This document shows, in pieces, positions 34,823-44,518 of a stretch of DNA of 64,000 bases; the stretch's first letter is position 1, and each line of letters starts with the position of its first letter. The position numbers and the translations under genes are program-made. Under the pieces are notes generated by a model. That model was given only the letters and a program-made list of their open reading frames with translations. It was not told where the DNA came from and did not search any database. The stretch is from positions 658,501 through 722,500 of the forward strand of contig NZ_AP023366.1 in assembly GCF_015097055.1 (NCBI RefSeq), read 5' to 3'. The DNA comes from Effusibacillus dendaii (GTDB lineage Bacteria; Bacillota; Bacilli; Tumebacillales; Effusibacillaceae).

Positions 34823-35613
34823 CAGGATTCCTCCTCTTCGATCCGTATAACCGAATAGGTAAATGTGCTGGAACGACGAGTTGCAGCAGGGAACCCTAAA
34901 CGTAAGAATTCACCGCCACCAGCTCTTTCTTTCAGAACCACTGATTTGCTGGCCACCCGCTTCGCTTCCTGAATCGTTTCGATGGACAGGGGGGCGGCGT
35001 CTGACAGCATTCTGACCGTATCAAATGCGGTCGATTTCTCAACCGTGGACCGAAACATCGGATCGAAGTATACCACATCTGCAGACCGATCGGGCATCTT
35101 ACGTAAAAAGGATAAATGATCCGTCTGGACCACTTCAATTCGCTGCATGGCTTCCTTCATTTCCGGAAAATCGGGTATCCAGTCATGAAGCCCTTCTCGT
35201 ACCAGGATAGCCAATATTTTACTTTTTTCGAGACCAATCACCCGGCCGTTTTCACCCGCCGCGTGGGAAAAAACGATCGCATCCGCCCCCATCCCCAATG
35301 TGCAATCAATGACTGTATCGCCTGGTTGCAAACCCGATTTTTCGATCAAATAATCGGTTTCTCCAGCCAGCATCCGTTTTACCCGAACATTTGCCATCGA
35401 AGGGTGAAAAAACAGTTCCTGATCACCGATATGCAGGGTCAACCGATGACTGACCACCAGCACCAAAGAGACTCCTTGTGTTTGCGCCATCCGGCGCACC
35501 GTGCCTTTCCTCGGTACGAATGGCGCCTTCAGTTCATCAGCCAAGCGGACAGCCGTTTGCACAAACATTTCAGACGGGTTAGGTGCCGTTGTCACCAAAA
35601 GGGAGTCGGTCAA
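34822..35613 (-). CDS. RsmJ-like class I SAM methyltransferase
   Basis: A 263-residue methyltransferase with the SAM-binding VIDCTLGMGADAIV, an acidic ribose contact GLEKS, and the catalytic-type DPMF motif (VVYFDPMFRST) related to the DPPY loop of RsmJ-like enzymes. Such genes commonly sit between mutL and miaA in Bacilli. The substrate (rRNA guanine in RsmJ) is not proven. The start is TTG 35613 just after the mutL stop, with a weak ribosome site. Confidence 0.7.
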   Translation of the reverse strand: MTDSLLVTTAPNPSEMFVQTAVRLADELKAPFVPRKGTVRRMAQTQGVSLVLVVSHRLTLHIGDQELFFHPSMANVRVKRMLAGETDYLIEKSGLQPGDTVIDCTLGMGADAIVFSHAAGENGRVIGLEKSKILAILVREGLHDWIPDFPEMKEAMQRIEVVQTDHLSFLRKMPDRSADVVYFDPMFRSTVEKSTAFDTVRMLSDAAPLSIETIQEAKRVASKSVVLKERAGGGEFLRLGFPAATRRSSTFTYSVIRIEEEES

Positions 35614-35614
35614 G

Positions 35615-37582
35615 TCACATCACTCGCTTAAACTGTTTTTCCAAGTCGTATGTGCTCATATGGATGATGATCGGACGGCCATGCGGACACGTATACGGAT
35701 TTTCCAATTTGGCAAGCTGCTCACAGAGCGCATTCATTTCCTGCATGGAAAGCCATCTGTTTGCTTTAATCGCCGATTTGCATGCTTTCATAATGATTTT
35801 GTCTTCAATCAGGGCGCGAGGATCTTTGACTTGCTCCATCAATAATTCGTCAATCAGTTCGGCAGTCAATCGCTGTGTGTCCAAACCATCCCATATATCG
35901 GGAACAGACCGGATCAGGAACGACCCGCGGCCGAACTGTTCCACCTCTATGCAAAGTTCGGACAGTATGCTCATTTGACTGACCAGCTTTTCACTTTCTG
36001 ACGAAGACAGTTCCAATGTTAAAGGAACGAGCAAAGGGAGCGGGTGAATCTGTTTCTCCCGCAACCTGTTTCGAAATTTCTCATACAACACTTTTTCATG
36101 TGCCGCATGCTGGTCAATTATATAAAGTCCTTCCACACTTTCCGCAATCACATACATGCCAAGCGCCTGTGCAATCGGTCGAAAACGGATTGCGGGAGCT
36201 TCCTTCGCTTCGGCTGCTTCTTCCATAACGCTTTCATCCGTTCCGTCCGGCAGATGTTTTGCCGCGGCAGTTGCTTCCGCCGAGAATGGTGCAGACGGTT
36301 CGACTGTTGACTGATTTTCACCGTGTATCTGATTCTTGGCAGTCTGTTGATCGGTATGTGTTGTCTGATACAAATGGATTGCCGCTTCTCTAGCTGCCTT
36401 CGGATCGCTGGAACCACCGTTCACACGGGCCGGATAATCAAACTTGAGACTTGGTTGACGCATCCGTTGTTTCGAACCGAACGCAGGCTGCTCCGGCTGT
36501 GTTTGAGGCAGCGATGTTTGTGGCAGCGGTGTTTGTTGCGTCTGTGGTTGCCGTTCTGAAGCAATCTGTTTGGCAACCGCCTTTGGAACTAAAGAATGTT
36601 GTTCTAAAGCGGATCGAATTGCCTGTTGAACAGATATCGACAGATCCTTTTCTTCTGAAAATCGGACTTCCAGTTTTGTCGGATGTACGTTTACATCGAC
36701 CAGTGAAGGGTCCAACTGTATATGCAAGATGCAGACCGGATACCGGTTGATCGGTAACAGTGTATGATACGCATTGACTACCGCCTGAAACAGGAGGTAA
36801 CTTTTGATGTAACGTCCATTCACAAAAAACGTACAGTGGTTCCGGTTTGCTCGATTTAACTCAGGAAATCCGGCCAGTCCTGTGATCCGATAGTCGTAAT
36901 TCTCCCAGGCGACAGATGCCATCTGTTTGACAAGTTCCCGTCCGTAAACGGCAGCCGCCGCATGTAAAATCACTCCATCCCCCGGTGTTTGCAGCAGCAA
37001 GCGGTCATTGTGATACAAACGAAACGCCACCTCGGGTCGGGCCAATGCCATTTTTTCTACAAAATCGACCACGTGCCCCAGTTCGGTCTGCATCGATTTA
37101 AGATATTTCAATCGGGCAGGCGTGTTAAAAAACAAATCCTGTACGGAGATTTCGGTTCCCTGCTTGGCAGCCGAAACTGTTGAATCGGTGATGCGCCCCG
37201 CCTCCACATGCAAACATGTGCCAGCCTGCTCCGTGGAGGTTCTTGTCTTGATTTGCAGGCGGGAAACGGCCGCAATGGACGGCAGTGCTTCACCGCGAAA
37301 CCCTAATGTCTGAATGCGAAATAAATCTTTGTCGTCCAAGATTTTGGAAGTAGCGTGGCGTTCAAATGCAAGCGGCACATCAGAAGAATCGATACCGGAA
37401 CCATTGTCGGCGACCCGGATCATTTCCAGTCCTGCCTGCTGCAATTCGATCAATATCTCAGTGGCGCCCGCATCCAGTGAATTTTCCAGCAGCTCTTTGA
37501 CGACAGACGCTGGCCGCTCGACAACTTCACCGGCTGCAATTTTGTTCGCCAGCAAATCGCTCATCACCTGAATTTTAGCCAT
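35615..37582 (-). CDS. mutL: MutL, DNA mismatch repair endonuclease
   Basis: A 655-residue protein. N-terminal GHKL ATPase: IAAGEVVERPASVVKELLEN, DNGSGID, TLGFRGEALPSIA. A Gln/Pro-rich linker (about residues 340-450) precedes the C-terminal endonuclease domain with DQHAAHEKVLYE (the Zn/Mn-site motif DQHA-E) and CPHGRP. These show it is a nicking MutL as usual in non-methyl-directed systems. It lies 6 bp after mutS. Confidence 0.97.
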   Translation of the reverse strand: MAKIQVMSDLLANKIAAGEVVERPASVVKELLENSLDAGATEILIELQQAGLEMIRVADNGSGIDSSDVPLAFERHATSKILDDKDLFRIQTLGFRGEALPSIAAVSRLQIKTRTSTEQAGTCLHVEAGRITDSTVSAAKQGTEISVQDLFFNTPARLKYLKSMQTELGHVVDFVEKMALARPEVAFRLYHNDRLLLQTPGDGVILHAAAAVYGRELVKQMASVAWENYDYRITGLAGFPELNRANRNHCTFFVNGRYIKSYLLFQAVVNAYHTLLPINRYPVCILHIQLDPSLVDVNVHPTKLEVRFSEEKDLSISVQQAIRSALEQHSLVPKAVAKQIASERQPQTQQTPLPQTSLPQTQPEQPAFGSKQRMRQPSLKFDYPARVNGGSSDPKAAREAAIHLYQTTHTDQQTAKNQIHGENQSTVEPSAPFSAEATAAAKHLPDGTDESVMEEAAEAKEAPAIRFRPIAQALGMYVIAESVEGLYIIDQHAAHEKVLYEKFRNRLREKQIHPLPLLVPLTLELSSSESEKLVSQMSILSELCIEVEQFGRGSFLIRSVPDIWDGLDTQRLTAELIDELLMEQVKDPRALIEDKIIMKACKSAIKANRWLSMQEMNALCEQLAKLENPYTCPHGRPIIIHMSTYDLEKQFKRVM

Positions 37583-37588
37583 TTACAG

Positions 37589-40192
37589 TCATCCCTTCCC
37601 GACCATTTTCTGCAGTCGATGTAAGGTCGTTAACGCTTCAATCGGTGTCAGGTTCATCAAGTCAATCGATTTAATTTCCTCAACAAGCGGATGGGATTGT
37701 TCATCAAACAGCGACAATTGTGACGTTGCCGATTCCGATGATAGTTCCGGTTCTATTGCAACCTGCTGCTTTGCATCAGACAGGTTTTCCAGAACGTGTA
37801 AAATTTCATTTGCTCTTTGCAATACTTGAGGCGGGAGCCCTGCCAGTTTGGCCACTTGTATGCCATAACTGCGGTCGGCCGGCTGACTGACAATTTTGTG
37901 CAGGAAAATGATCGAATCCCCTTTTTCCTCCACTAAAGTCGAATAGTTGTTGACGCCTGGCAGACGATCAGCCAGTTCTGTCAGTTCATGATAGTGAGTG
38001 GCAAACAGCGTTTTCGCACCAGCAGTCGGTGATTGGTGCAAAAATTCAACTACCGCTTGTGCAATCGAAATTCCGTCAAATGTGCTTGTCCCACGTCCGA
38101 TTTCATCCAAAATAATAAGACTTTTGCGGGTAGCATAATGCAAAATATTCGCCAGTTCCACCATTTCCACCATAAATGTGCTGTGTCCGCCTGCTAAATC
38201 GTCCGATGCCCCAATTCTTGTAAAAACGCGGTCAACAATCCCTACCTCCGCCCGAGCGGCAGATACGAAAGAACCTATCTGGGCCATGATGACGAGTAGG
38301 GCAACCTGTCGCATGTATGTGCTTTTACCGGCCATATTAGGACCGGTAATAAGAGCAATCTGGTTGTTTTTACAATCCAGTTCGGTGTCGTTTGGTACGA
38401 ACGTATCCCGTTTTAAAACCGCTTCTACGACAGGGTGTCTGCCTTCTACAATGACAAGGCGGTCCGATTCGGTAATCACCGGTTTCGTAAATCGTCGTTC
38501 GACTGCTACTGTCGCCAAAGATTGCAGCGAGTCAATCTGCGCAATCGCTTCTGCCGCCAGTTGGATATCGGGGAGTTCTGCCGCGACTCGATCGCGCAGT
38601 TGAATGAACAGCTCGTATTCCAATTCGGTCATTTTGTCTTCCGCTTCCAGAATGAGGGCTTCTTTTTCCTTCAAATCGGGCGTTACGTAACGTTCCCCGT
38701 TGGCCAGAGTCTGTTTCCGTTCAAAATAGTCGGGCACCAGATGCGTATTCGCTTTTGTTACTTCCAAATAGTACCCGAATACTTTGTTGAAACCGACCTT
38801 CAGAGATTTGATTCCCGTTTTTTCCCTCTCCTGCTGTTCCAGTTGGGCAATCCATTGTTTGCCTTCCCGGCTGGCTGATTTCAGGCGATCCAGATATTCA
38901 TCGAATCCTTCACGAATTAAGCCTCCGTCACGAAGTCCAACAGGCGGTTCATCAACGATAGCAGACCGGACCAAATCGACCGTCTCATTCATTTCCCGAA
39001 TCTGTTCCCCAATCCTTTGCAGCAGTTCGCTTTGGCACCCCAGAAGTCGGCGGCGCAGTTCAGGTAAAATGGCCAAAGAATCGGAGATCGCCAAAAGATC
39101 CCGTCCGTTCGCCGATCCATACGCTACCCGTCCCATCAAACGTTCCAAATCGTAAACGTTTTGCAGCATCTGCCGAATATCTTCACGAACAAGCAATTCG
39201 TTAACCAATTCCTCTACCGCCTGCAGCCTTTCTTCGATTTGCGTGCGGACTGCCAGAGGACGTTCAATCCATTTTTTCAAGAGGCGACCACCCATTGCGG
39301 TAACCGTCCGATCCAACAGCCACAAGAGTGATCCGTGCCTGCTTTTTTCGCGGATCGTTTCTGTCAATTCCAGGTTTCGGCGGGAAAACGAATCGATCAC
39401 CAAATGTGTTTCTCCCGACAATAAAACCGGTTTCTTTAGATGCGAAAGGCTGCGTTTCTGTGTCGCTTCCAAATAAGAGATCAAAAAGACTGCTGCCGTT
39501 ACAGGCGCTTTCTTTTCCGACAGACCGATCGATTCCAAAGATATCAACTCAAAGCGTTTCAGCAAAAATTCAGCCGCTTTTGTGTCTGAATAGACAGATT
39601 CATTCCGTGTGACCAGACAACGGGTTTGGTTTTGAATTGACTCAACCAGTTCGGCATACTCCTCCCCATCCGGAACAACAAGTTCAACTGGCTGAAATTG
39701 CTGTAATTCATCCCAAACCGATTCGACCTGACAATGGTTAACAAACAGTTCTCCGGTGGTAATATCGCAGAAGGCAAGACCGATTTGCTCTTCTCGCAAG
39801 ACCAATGCAGCAATATAATTATTAAGTTTATCCTGGACGTTCTTGCTGTCCATGATGGTGCCAGGAGTCACAATTCGGACAATTTCACGTCTGACGATTC
39901 CTTTCGCCTGACTGGGATCCTCCACCTGCTCACATATGGCTACTTTATACCCTTTTTCGATCAGGCGTTGGATATACATCTCAGAAGAATGGTGAGGGAC
40001 ACCGCACATTGGAATTCTCTCCTCTGCGCCTCCATCACGCCCTGTCAACGTAATTTCCAGTTCTTTCGCCGCTGTGATTGCATCTTCAAAAAACATTTCA
40101 TAAAAATCTCCCAACCGGAAAAACAGCAAAGCGTCTTTCGCCTGCTGTTTAACGGCGAGATATTGTTCAATCATCGGTGTATAGCGTGCCAT
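37589..40192 (-). CDS. mutS: MutS, mismatch recognition ATPase
   Basis: An 867-residue MutS1: mismatch-binding KQQAKDALLFFRLGDFYEMF (Phe-x-Glu motif in FYEMF), connector, lever/clamp, Walker A TGPNMAGKSTYMRQVA, SSFM-type STFMVEM and DEIGRGTSTFDG. ATG 40192 is used because the TTG at 40204 is part of the GGAGGAT ribosome site. It starts the mutSL-miaA-hfq operon; a TATAAT-like box at 40222-40227 may be its -10. Confidence 0.97.
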   Translation of the reverse strand: MARYTPMIEQYLAVKQQAKDALLFFRLGDFYEMFFEDAITAAKELEITLTGRDGGAEERIPMCGVPHHSSEMYIQRLIEKGYKVAICEQVEDPSQAKGIVRREIVRIVTPGTIMDSKNVQDKLNNYIAALVLREEQIGLAFCDITTGELFVNHCQVESVWDELQQFQPVELVVPDGEEYAELVESIQNQTRCLVTRNESVYSDTKAAEFLLKRFELISLESIGLSEKKAPVTAAVFLISYLEATQKRSLSHLKKPVLLSGETHLVIDSFSRRNLELTETIREKSRHGSLLWLLDRTVTAMGGRLLKKWIERPLAVRTQIEERLQAVEELVNELLVREDIRQMLQNVYDLERLMGRVAYGSANGRDLLAISDSLAILPELRRRLLGCQSELLQRIGEQIREMNETVDLVRSAIVDEPPVGLRDGGLIREGFDEYLDRLKSASREGKQWIAQLEQQEREKTGIKSLKVGFNKVFGYYLEVTKANTHLVPDYFERKQTLANGERYVTPDLKEKEALILEAEDKMTELEYELFIQLRDRVAAELPDIQLAAEAIAQIDSLQSLATVAVERRFTKPVITESDRLVIVEGRHPVVEAVLKRDTFVPNDTELDCKNNQIALITGPNMAGKSTYMRQVALLVIMAQIGSFVSAARAEVGIVDRVFTRIGASDDLAGGHSTFMVEMVELANILHYATRKSLIILDEIGRGTSTFDGISIAQAVVEFLHQSPTAGAKTLFATHYHELTELADRLPGVNNYSTLVEEKGDSIIFLHKIVSQPADRSYGIQVAKLAGLPPQVLQRANEILHVLENLSDAKQQVAIEPELSSESATSQLSLFDEQSHPLVEEIKSIDLMNLTPIEALTTLHRLQKMVGKG

Positions 40193-40244
40193 CGTATCCT
40201 CCAAACCAGCAACTTGACCCTATTATAGCATGAAAAAAGTAGAA

Positions 40245-40268
40245 AAGAGCATGATCGCTCATGCTCTT
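40245..40268 (-). terminator. miaB terminator
   Basis: A 10-bp perfect stem with a 4-nt loop between miaB and mutS; on the minus strand it is followed by TTCTACTTTTTT. The mutS -10-like TATAAT overlaps just downstream. Confidence 0.75.
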
Positions 40269-40287
40269 CACTCTTACTAAAATTGGA

Positions 40288-41751
40288 TCAGACAGCCAAT
40301 TCGTGCTGTGTGGAAACAAGTTCACCGCGCAGATACCAGGTTTGCGCTTCCGTAACGTGAATCTTGACGATTCGACCGATCAACTCTTTGGGCCCACGGA
40401 ACAGCACGATCTTGTTCGTGGTCGTACGGCCTTGCAAAACATCCGAGTTTGTTTTCGATTCCCCTTCTACCAGCACATCAAACGTTTGATTTTTCATCGA
40501 TTCGCTGAATTCTCTGGTAATACCGTTTTGCAATTCGATCAATTCCTGCAAACGACGCTTCTTATCTTCCTCCGAAACCTGTTCGCGGAAACGAATGGCC
40601 GGAGTTCCTTTGCGCGGTGAATAAATAAACGTATACGCACCGTCAAAGCGGACTTGTTCAACCAGCGATAAAGTTTCGCGAAACTGTTCTTCCGTTTCTC
40701 CTGGAAATCCGACAATAATGTCAGTTGTCAAGGACACGTCCGGTATTGCACGGCGAATTCTGGCAACCAGATCGAGATAATACTCGCGAGTATATCCTCT
40801 GTTCATACGGCGCAAAATCGTATTGTCGCCCGACTGAACCGGCAGGTGAATATGGTTGACCACTTTTTCGCAGGAGGCAATTGTCTGTATCAGTTTATCA
40901 CTGAAATTCCATGGATTTGAAGTGGTAAAACGGATCCGTTCAATGCCCTCCACCTTATTTACAGCCGCCAACAGATCGGCAAAATCATACGCTTTCAGAT
41001 CGAGTCCGTAATCGTTAACGTTTTGCCCCAAAAGCGTAATTTCTTTATACCCGTCCGCCGCCAACTGTTTGACTTCCTCAACAACATCTTCCATTAGACG
41101 GCTGCGTTCGCGTCCACGCGTATAAGGAACGATGCAATAGGTACAATACTTGTTACATCCATACTGGATGTTTACCCAGGCACGAATCCCATCTTTTCTA
41201 AGCTTGGGCAGATTTTCGACCACATCCCCCGCTTTTTCCCATACTTCAAATATCGTTTCCTGCGAATTGCGGGCTTGCTCCACCAATTCCGGCAATTGGT
41301 GAATATTATGGGTGCCGAACACGATATCGATATGAGGATACGTTTTGGCCACCAGCTGCTGAACCGGTTCTTCCTGCGCCATGCAGCCACAAAGGCCCAA
41401 GATCAATTCCGGATTACGGTTTTTTAACGGTTTCAGACGTCCGATTTCCCCAAATACTTTATCCTCCGCATTCTCCCGTACGGCACATGTATTAAACAGG
41501 ATAAAATCGGCCTCTTCATTCACGGAAGTCGGCTGATAGCCCATTTCTTCCAACATGCCTGCCATGATTTCCGAATCATGTTCGTTCATTTGGCAGCCAT
41601 ACGTTTTAATCAAATATTTTTTTCCTTCTCCGATTCGACCTACATGTTTGGCAATCGCACGGTAATCGACACTTTCCCGTTCAACAAGGGTCGGACGGTG
41701 CGTATCCCCTGACTCTTGCGTCAAATCTTCGATTTGTAAAAGATCGCTCAT
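40288..41751 (-). CDS. miaB: MiaB, tRNA methylthiotransferase
   Basis: A 487-residue radical-SAM enzyme converting i6A37 to ms2i6A37. The N-terminal UPF0004 domain has YGCQMNEHDSE, NTCAVRENAEDK and GLCGCMAQ (auxiliary cluster cysteines), then the radical SAM motif YGCNKYCTYCIVP and a C-terminal TRAM domain (VLVEGESK ... VLQGRTTTNKIV). ATG 41751 follows AAAGGAGTG. It uses the product of MiaA. Confidence 0.97.
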   Translation of the reverse strand: MSDLLQIEDLTQESGDTHRPTLVERESVDYRAIAKHVGRIGEGKKYLIKTYGCQMNEHDSEIMAGMLEEMGYQPTSVNEEADFILFNTCAVRENAEDKVFGEIGRLKPLKNRNPELILGLCGCMAQEEPVQQLVAKTYPHIDIVFGTHNIHQLPELVEQARNSQETIFEVWEKAGDVVENLPKLRKDGIRAWVNIQYGCNKYCTYCIVPYTRGRERSRLMEDVVEEVKQLAADGYKEITLLGQNVNDYGLDLKAYDFADLLAAVNKVEGIERIRFTTSNPWNFSDKLIQTIASCEKVVNHIHLPVQSGDNTILRRMNRGYTREYYLDLVARIRRAIPDVSLTTDIIVGFPGETEEQFRETLSLVEQVRFDGAYTFIYSPRKGTPAIRFREQVSEEDKKRRLQELIELQNGITREFSESMKNQTFDVLVEGESKTNSDVLQGRTTTNKIVLFRGPKELIGRIVKIHVTEAQTWYLRGELVSTQHELAV

Positions 41752-41817
41752 TGTGGCACTCCTTTCCATCGATTTTCGATTGTAGTTTATATCAAGATTC
41801 CCGATCGTTCTTAGCAG

Positions 41818-41881
41818 AAAAAAGCCCCGTATACACGGGGATTTAAGATGAATTATAACACACAAAAAAGCGCGGAATCAA
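41818..41881 (-). promoter_or_regulatory. Predicted miaB promoter followed at once by a terminator-like hairpin
   Basis: On the minus strand TTGATT (41881-41876) and TATAAT (41857-41852) are 18 bp apart. About ten bases past the expected start, CCCCGT-N4-ACGGGG (41825-41840) forms a stem followed by six T (41823-41818). The leader would thus meet an intrinsic terminator within some 30 nt. Confidence 0.55.
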
Positions 41882-41963
41882 ATACTTTATTCCTCTTTCA
41901 ATAATCCGGAATCGAAATGTTCATACTAACCTAAATCAAAATCCATCTGCGGGGGAATGTCCT

Positions 41964-42176
41964 ATGCGTGAAAACAATCCGTTAAAAGGAATATGGAACC
42001 GGATAGCCGGAGGAGAAACGCAAGAGACAGAACTGTCGGAAGAACTAACAAACGCTTATTTTGGCAACAAAGAAGCATGGCAGCTTGAAAATCGGCAAAC
42101 CGAATCCAATCAAGACGGGGCTCTTGCTAACGATGAACTTGCCGATCATGAGATTGAACCAACCGATGCCGATTAA
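41964..42176 (+). CDS. Small acidic hypothetical protein
   Basis: A 70-residue, hydrophilic and acidic protein (ELSEELTNAYFGNKEAWQLE) without membrane helices. GGGGGAA lies 10 bp before ATG 41964. No family recognised. The composition resembles small cytosolic proteins of sporulating bacteria. Confidence 0.5.
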   Translation: MRENNPLKGIWNRIAGGETQETELSEELTNAYFGNKEAWQLENRQTESNQDGALANDELADHEIEPTDAD

Positions 42177-42418
42177 TACACCATTTTGTGCACAAATGAA
42201 TACGCACTTTTTGACAACTCGAGGTGAATGGCCTAGAGTTTTTCATGTTACAAAAAGCTGGATGCCAATTTGGCAATCTTCCTTTAATGGGAATTACCAA
42301 TATTTTAGTAATGAAATGGGAATTTTCCAATGCTATGGTAGGTATATGCCAAAACACTGGTAGACAATAACATTCTTATGGTAACTACATATGGGAAAGA
42401 TTACGGGCGGGTAACTGC
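42177..42418. other. Gap before the NlpC/P60 gene
   Basis: These 242 bases hold no gene I can support; they are A/T-rich with short GGGAATT repeats (GGGAATTACCAAT, GGGAATTTTCC). A promoter for the downstream secreted hydrolase is expected here. Confidence 0.3.
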
Positions 42419-43507
42419 ATGAAAAACCGTAAAATGCCTATCTTCTTACTTGGTTCCATGATGCTTGGAGGCATTGTACTAACTTCAAATTCGGCCTTCG
42501 CGTCCACCGACACAGTTTTAACCACCCAGCAGGCAATTACGAAGTACAATACGTATTACAACGACTATGTGAATAATGAATTGGTAAAGGTACAACAATA
42601 CGAAAATTTAAATCAAAACATAAAAGGCAGTTTGGCTGATCAAATTGTGGAACGCGCGATCTGGTACATGAACAACGGCTATATGGTGTATGGTCATGGC
42701 ACCAATTCCTATCAGCAAAAAGGGATTGTTGATTGTTCGGCTTTCACGAGACTGGTATTCGGAGACTTCGGTTTTAATATAACGGGAGCGGCCAGAAACT
42801 ACAACACAGTAGGCACCCAAATTAACGGGGTAAAACCAGTTCAGACAAATGGGAAATGGAGCTTGCAGGGAACGGAAAACCTGCGTCCAGGAGACATTTT
42901 GACTTGGTGGGCAAAGGATTCGAACGGTAATAAATATATTAGTCATGTTGCCATTTATATGGGAATGATGAATGGACAACCAGCCGTAATTGGCACGCGA
43001 GGCGACGGTAACCCGACTGCCATAGGCATTGTGAACGACTTCCGCTATTGGTGGGGCTCAAATTTCTTTATGGCTAGACGGGTATTGCCGGATAATGCTT
43101 GGACGCCTGGCGCAAATATAGCTGGTCATACGGCGCAGCCACCGGTGATCCCGCAGTCATACGTATTGCCGCCGCAAAAACCGATCACGATGCCGACACC
43201 GTCGGCACCGACCTCACCTGCACCTGCTCAATCTCCAACGAACAACGGAAATTCCGTCTGGACAAATACGGATGCAGAAACGAAACTAATAATTCTAAAG
43301 AATGTTTATCTGCGAAATATTATGTACAGGATGCTGCCGGACATTAAGGGTATATTACAACGTCTAGAAACTTTGTTTCCATCGGAAAATAACAGTCCCC
43401 ACCCGCCAACGCGGGTGGGGTTTATTTATGAAGTTCCACTAAAGAATGACTGGATGACAAAAACATGCAAAATTCCAATAAACAGCGAATGGACTGTTTA
43501 CGGATGA
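42419..43507 (+). CDS. Secreted NlpC/P60-type cell-wall hydrolase
   Basis: A 362-residue frame with a Sec signal peptide (KNRKMPIFLLGSMMLGGIVL, cleavage likely after AFA near residue 28), an NlpC/P60-like papain fold with catalytic Cys106 in IVDCSAFTRLVFGDFGF and His176 in YISHVAIYMG, and a Pro/Thr-rich linker (about 240-275). The last 35 or so codons run through a strong terminator hairpin and overlap the opposite ATP-grasp gene by 86 bp, so the original C terminus has probably been altered. The ribosome site is weak. Confidence 0.75.
   Translation: MKNRKMPIFLLGSMMLGGIVLTSNSAFASTDTVLTTQQAITKYNTYYNDYVNNELVKVQQYENLNQNIKGSLADQIVERAIWYMNNGYMVYGHGTNSYQQKGIVDCSAFTRLVFGDFGFNITGAARNYNTVGTQINGVKPVQTNGKWSLQGTENLRPGDILTWWAKDSNGNKYISHVAIYMGMMNGQPAVIGTRGDGNPTAIGIVNDFRYWWGSNFFMARRVLPDNAWTPGANIAGHTAQPPVIPQSYVLPPQKPITMPTPSAPTSPAPAQSPTNNGNSVWTNTDAETKLIILKNVYLRNIMYRMLPDIKGILQRLETLFPSENNSPHPPTRVGFIYEVPLKNDWMTKTCKIPINSEWTVYG
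43397..43428 (+). terminator. Strong terminator between converging genes
   Basis: CCCCACCCGC and its exact complement (43397-43406, 43411-43420, loop CAAC) are followed by TTTATTTA. It lies within the NlpC frame and against the stop of the ATP-grasp gene. Confidence 0.85.
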
Positions 43508-44477
43508 ACGGTTCATCAAACCGGCCTGGCTTCGCATTCGCTTCAAAAAACCACGGTTTTCCGCTCTCATCAACCCCGATATCCATTGACATTTCTCCCA
43601 GTAAACCGTCAGTTCCTGATTCGATAGCAGATGCCAATTTTAAAGAACTGTCTTGCACATCATCGATAATTCGATCTGCTTTTCTTGCAAATGTACTTGC
43701 TAACGCCTCCCGGACGTTATAAATGCTGCCTCCGTTCGGCACGTGTGTGACGATCCCATTACGAGGAGCAACCCGCGCACCAAGACCGGTAATATCCCAC
43801 TGTCCTCTTGAATTTCTTTGTACAAGGACACGAAGATCGTAGGGACGATCCTCTATCTTAGCCAATTGTATGCCTTGCTGTAAAATAAATTTTTTATAAC
43901 GAGGATGGTTGCTTAACGTTTCAAACAAAGTTCGCAGTTTCATGGTGCGAACTCTGTTTTTTCCATACGATTGTGTAGTAACAAGCAAACTGTTTTTTTT
44001 TCTTTCTATCCGCAAAATTCCTTTGCCCGCATAACTCTGCACCGGTTTCACATAAATTTGTCCATATTCATTTAACATTTTATGAATGGAAAGAGGAGAT
44101 TCCAATTCGCATGTTTCAGGCAGCAGATAAAGTGTGGTTGGCTCTTGGCCGACAATCCGGTACAATTCTGCTTTATCAAAGTAACCAGGATTAAAAACGG
44201 CAACTCCGTTTCTTCTCAATTCGTGAAACAGTTCTTGCACATCCGGCCGCTGCTCCACCTTTCTGATCAGAATTCGGTTATAGATCACCTTGGGAATCGG
44301 ACAAACAATTTTTTCCCAACCTTTCCTCCATATATACCCCAGACAATTACGCTGATCCATATCAATGTCAAATACGGGCATTACAAGAATGGAGACCCCC
44401 ATTTGATCTCCTATTTTAATAATTTCCTGAAGATTGATCCGGTCTGTAAACCTGGCGGTCAAAATCCCTAACACCAT
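43422..44477 (-). CDS. YheC/YheD-like ATP-grasp protein A
   Basis: A 351-residue ATP-grasp ligase of the YheC/D (spore coat-associated) family. Visible are YVKPVQSYAGKGILRI (ATP-binding lysine and glycine loop), FILQQGIQLAKIEDRPYDLRVLVQ, and the metal-binding DIGVDESGKPWFFEANAKPG (E-x-N). The N-terminal third (ITRKxE-like VIYNRILIRKVEQRP) is the family's partner domain. It is the last gene of a four-gene operon and has the shortest N terminus of the three ATP-grasps. Such proteins form amide or peptide bonds by acyl-phosphate chemistry. Confidence 0.82.
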   Translation of the reverse strand: MVLGILTARFTDRINLQEIIKIGDQMGVSILVMPVFDIDMDQRNCLGYIWRKGWEKIVCPIPKVIYNRILIRKVEQRPDVQELFHELRRNGVAVFNPGYFDKAELYRIVGQEPTTLYLLPETCELESPLSIHKMLNEYGQIYVKPVQSYAGKGILRIERKKNSLLVTTQSYGKNRVRTMKLRTLFETLSNHPRYKKFILQQGIQLAKIEDRPYDLRVLVQRNSRGQWDITGLGARVAPRNGIVTHVPNGGSIYNVREALASTFARKADRIIDDVQDSSLKLASAIESGTDGLLGEMSMDIGVDESGKPWFFEANAKPGRFDEPFIRKQSIRCLLEFCMFLSSSHSLVELHK

Positions 44478-44518
44478 GAAGCAGATTCACCCTTTCTTGC
44501 ACACTATACAGCCGCGAA

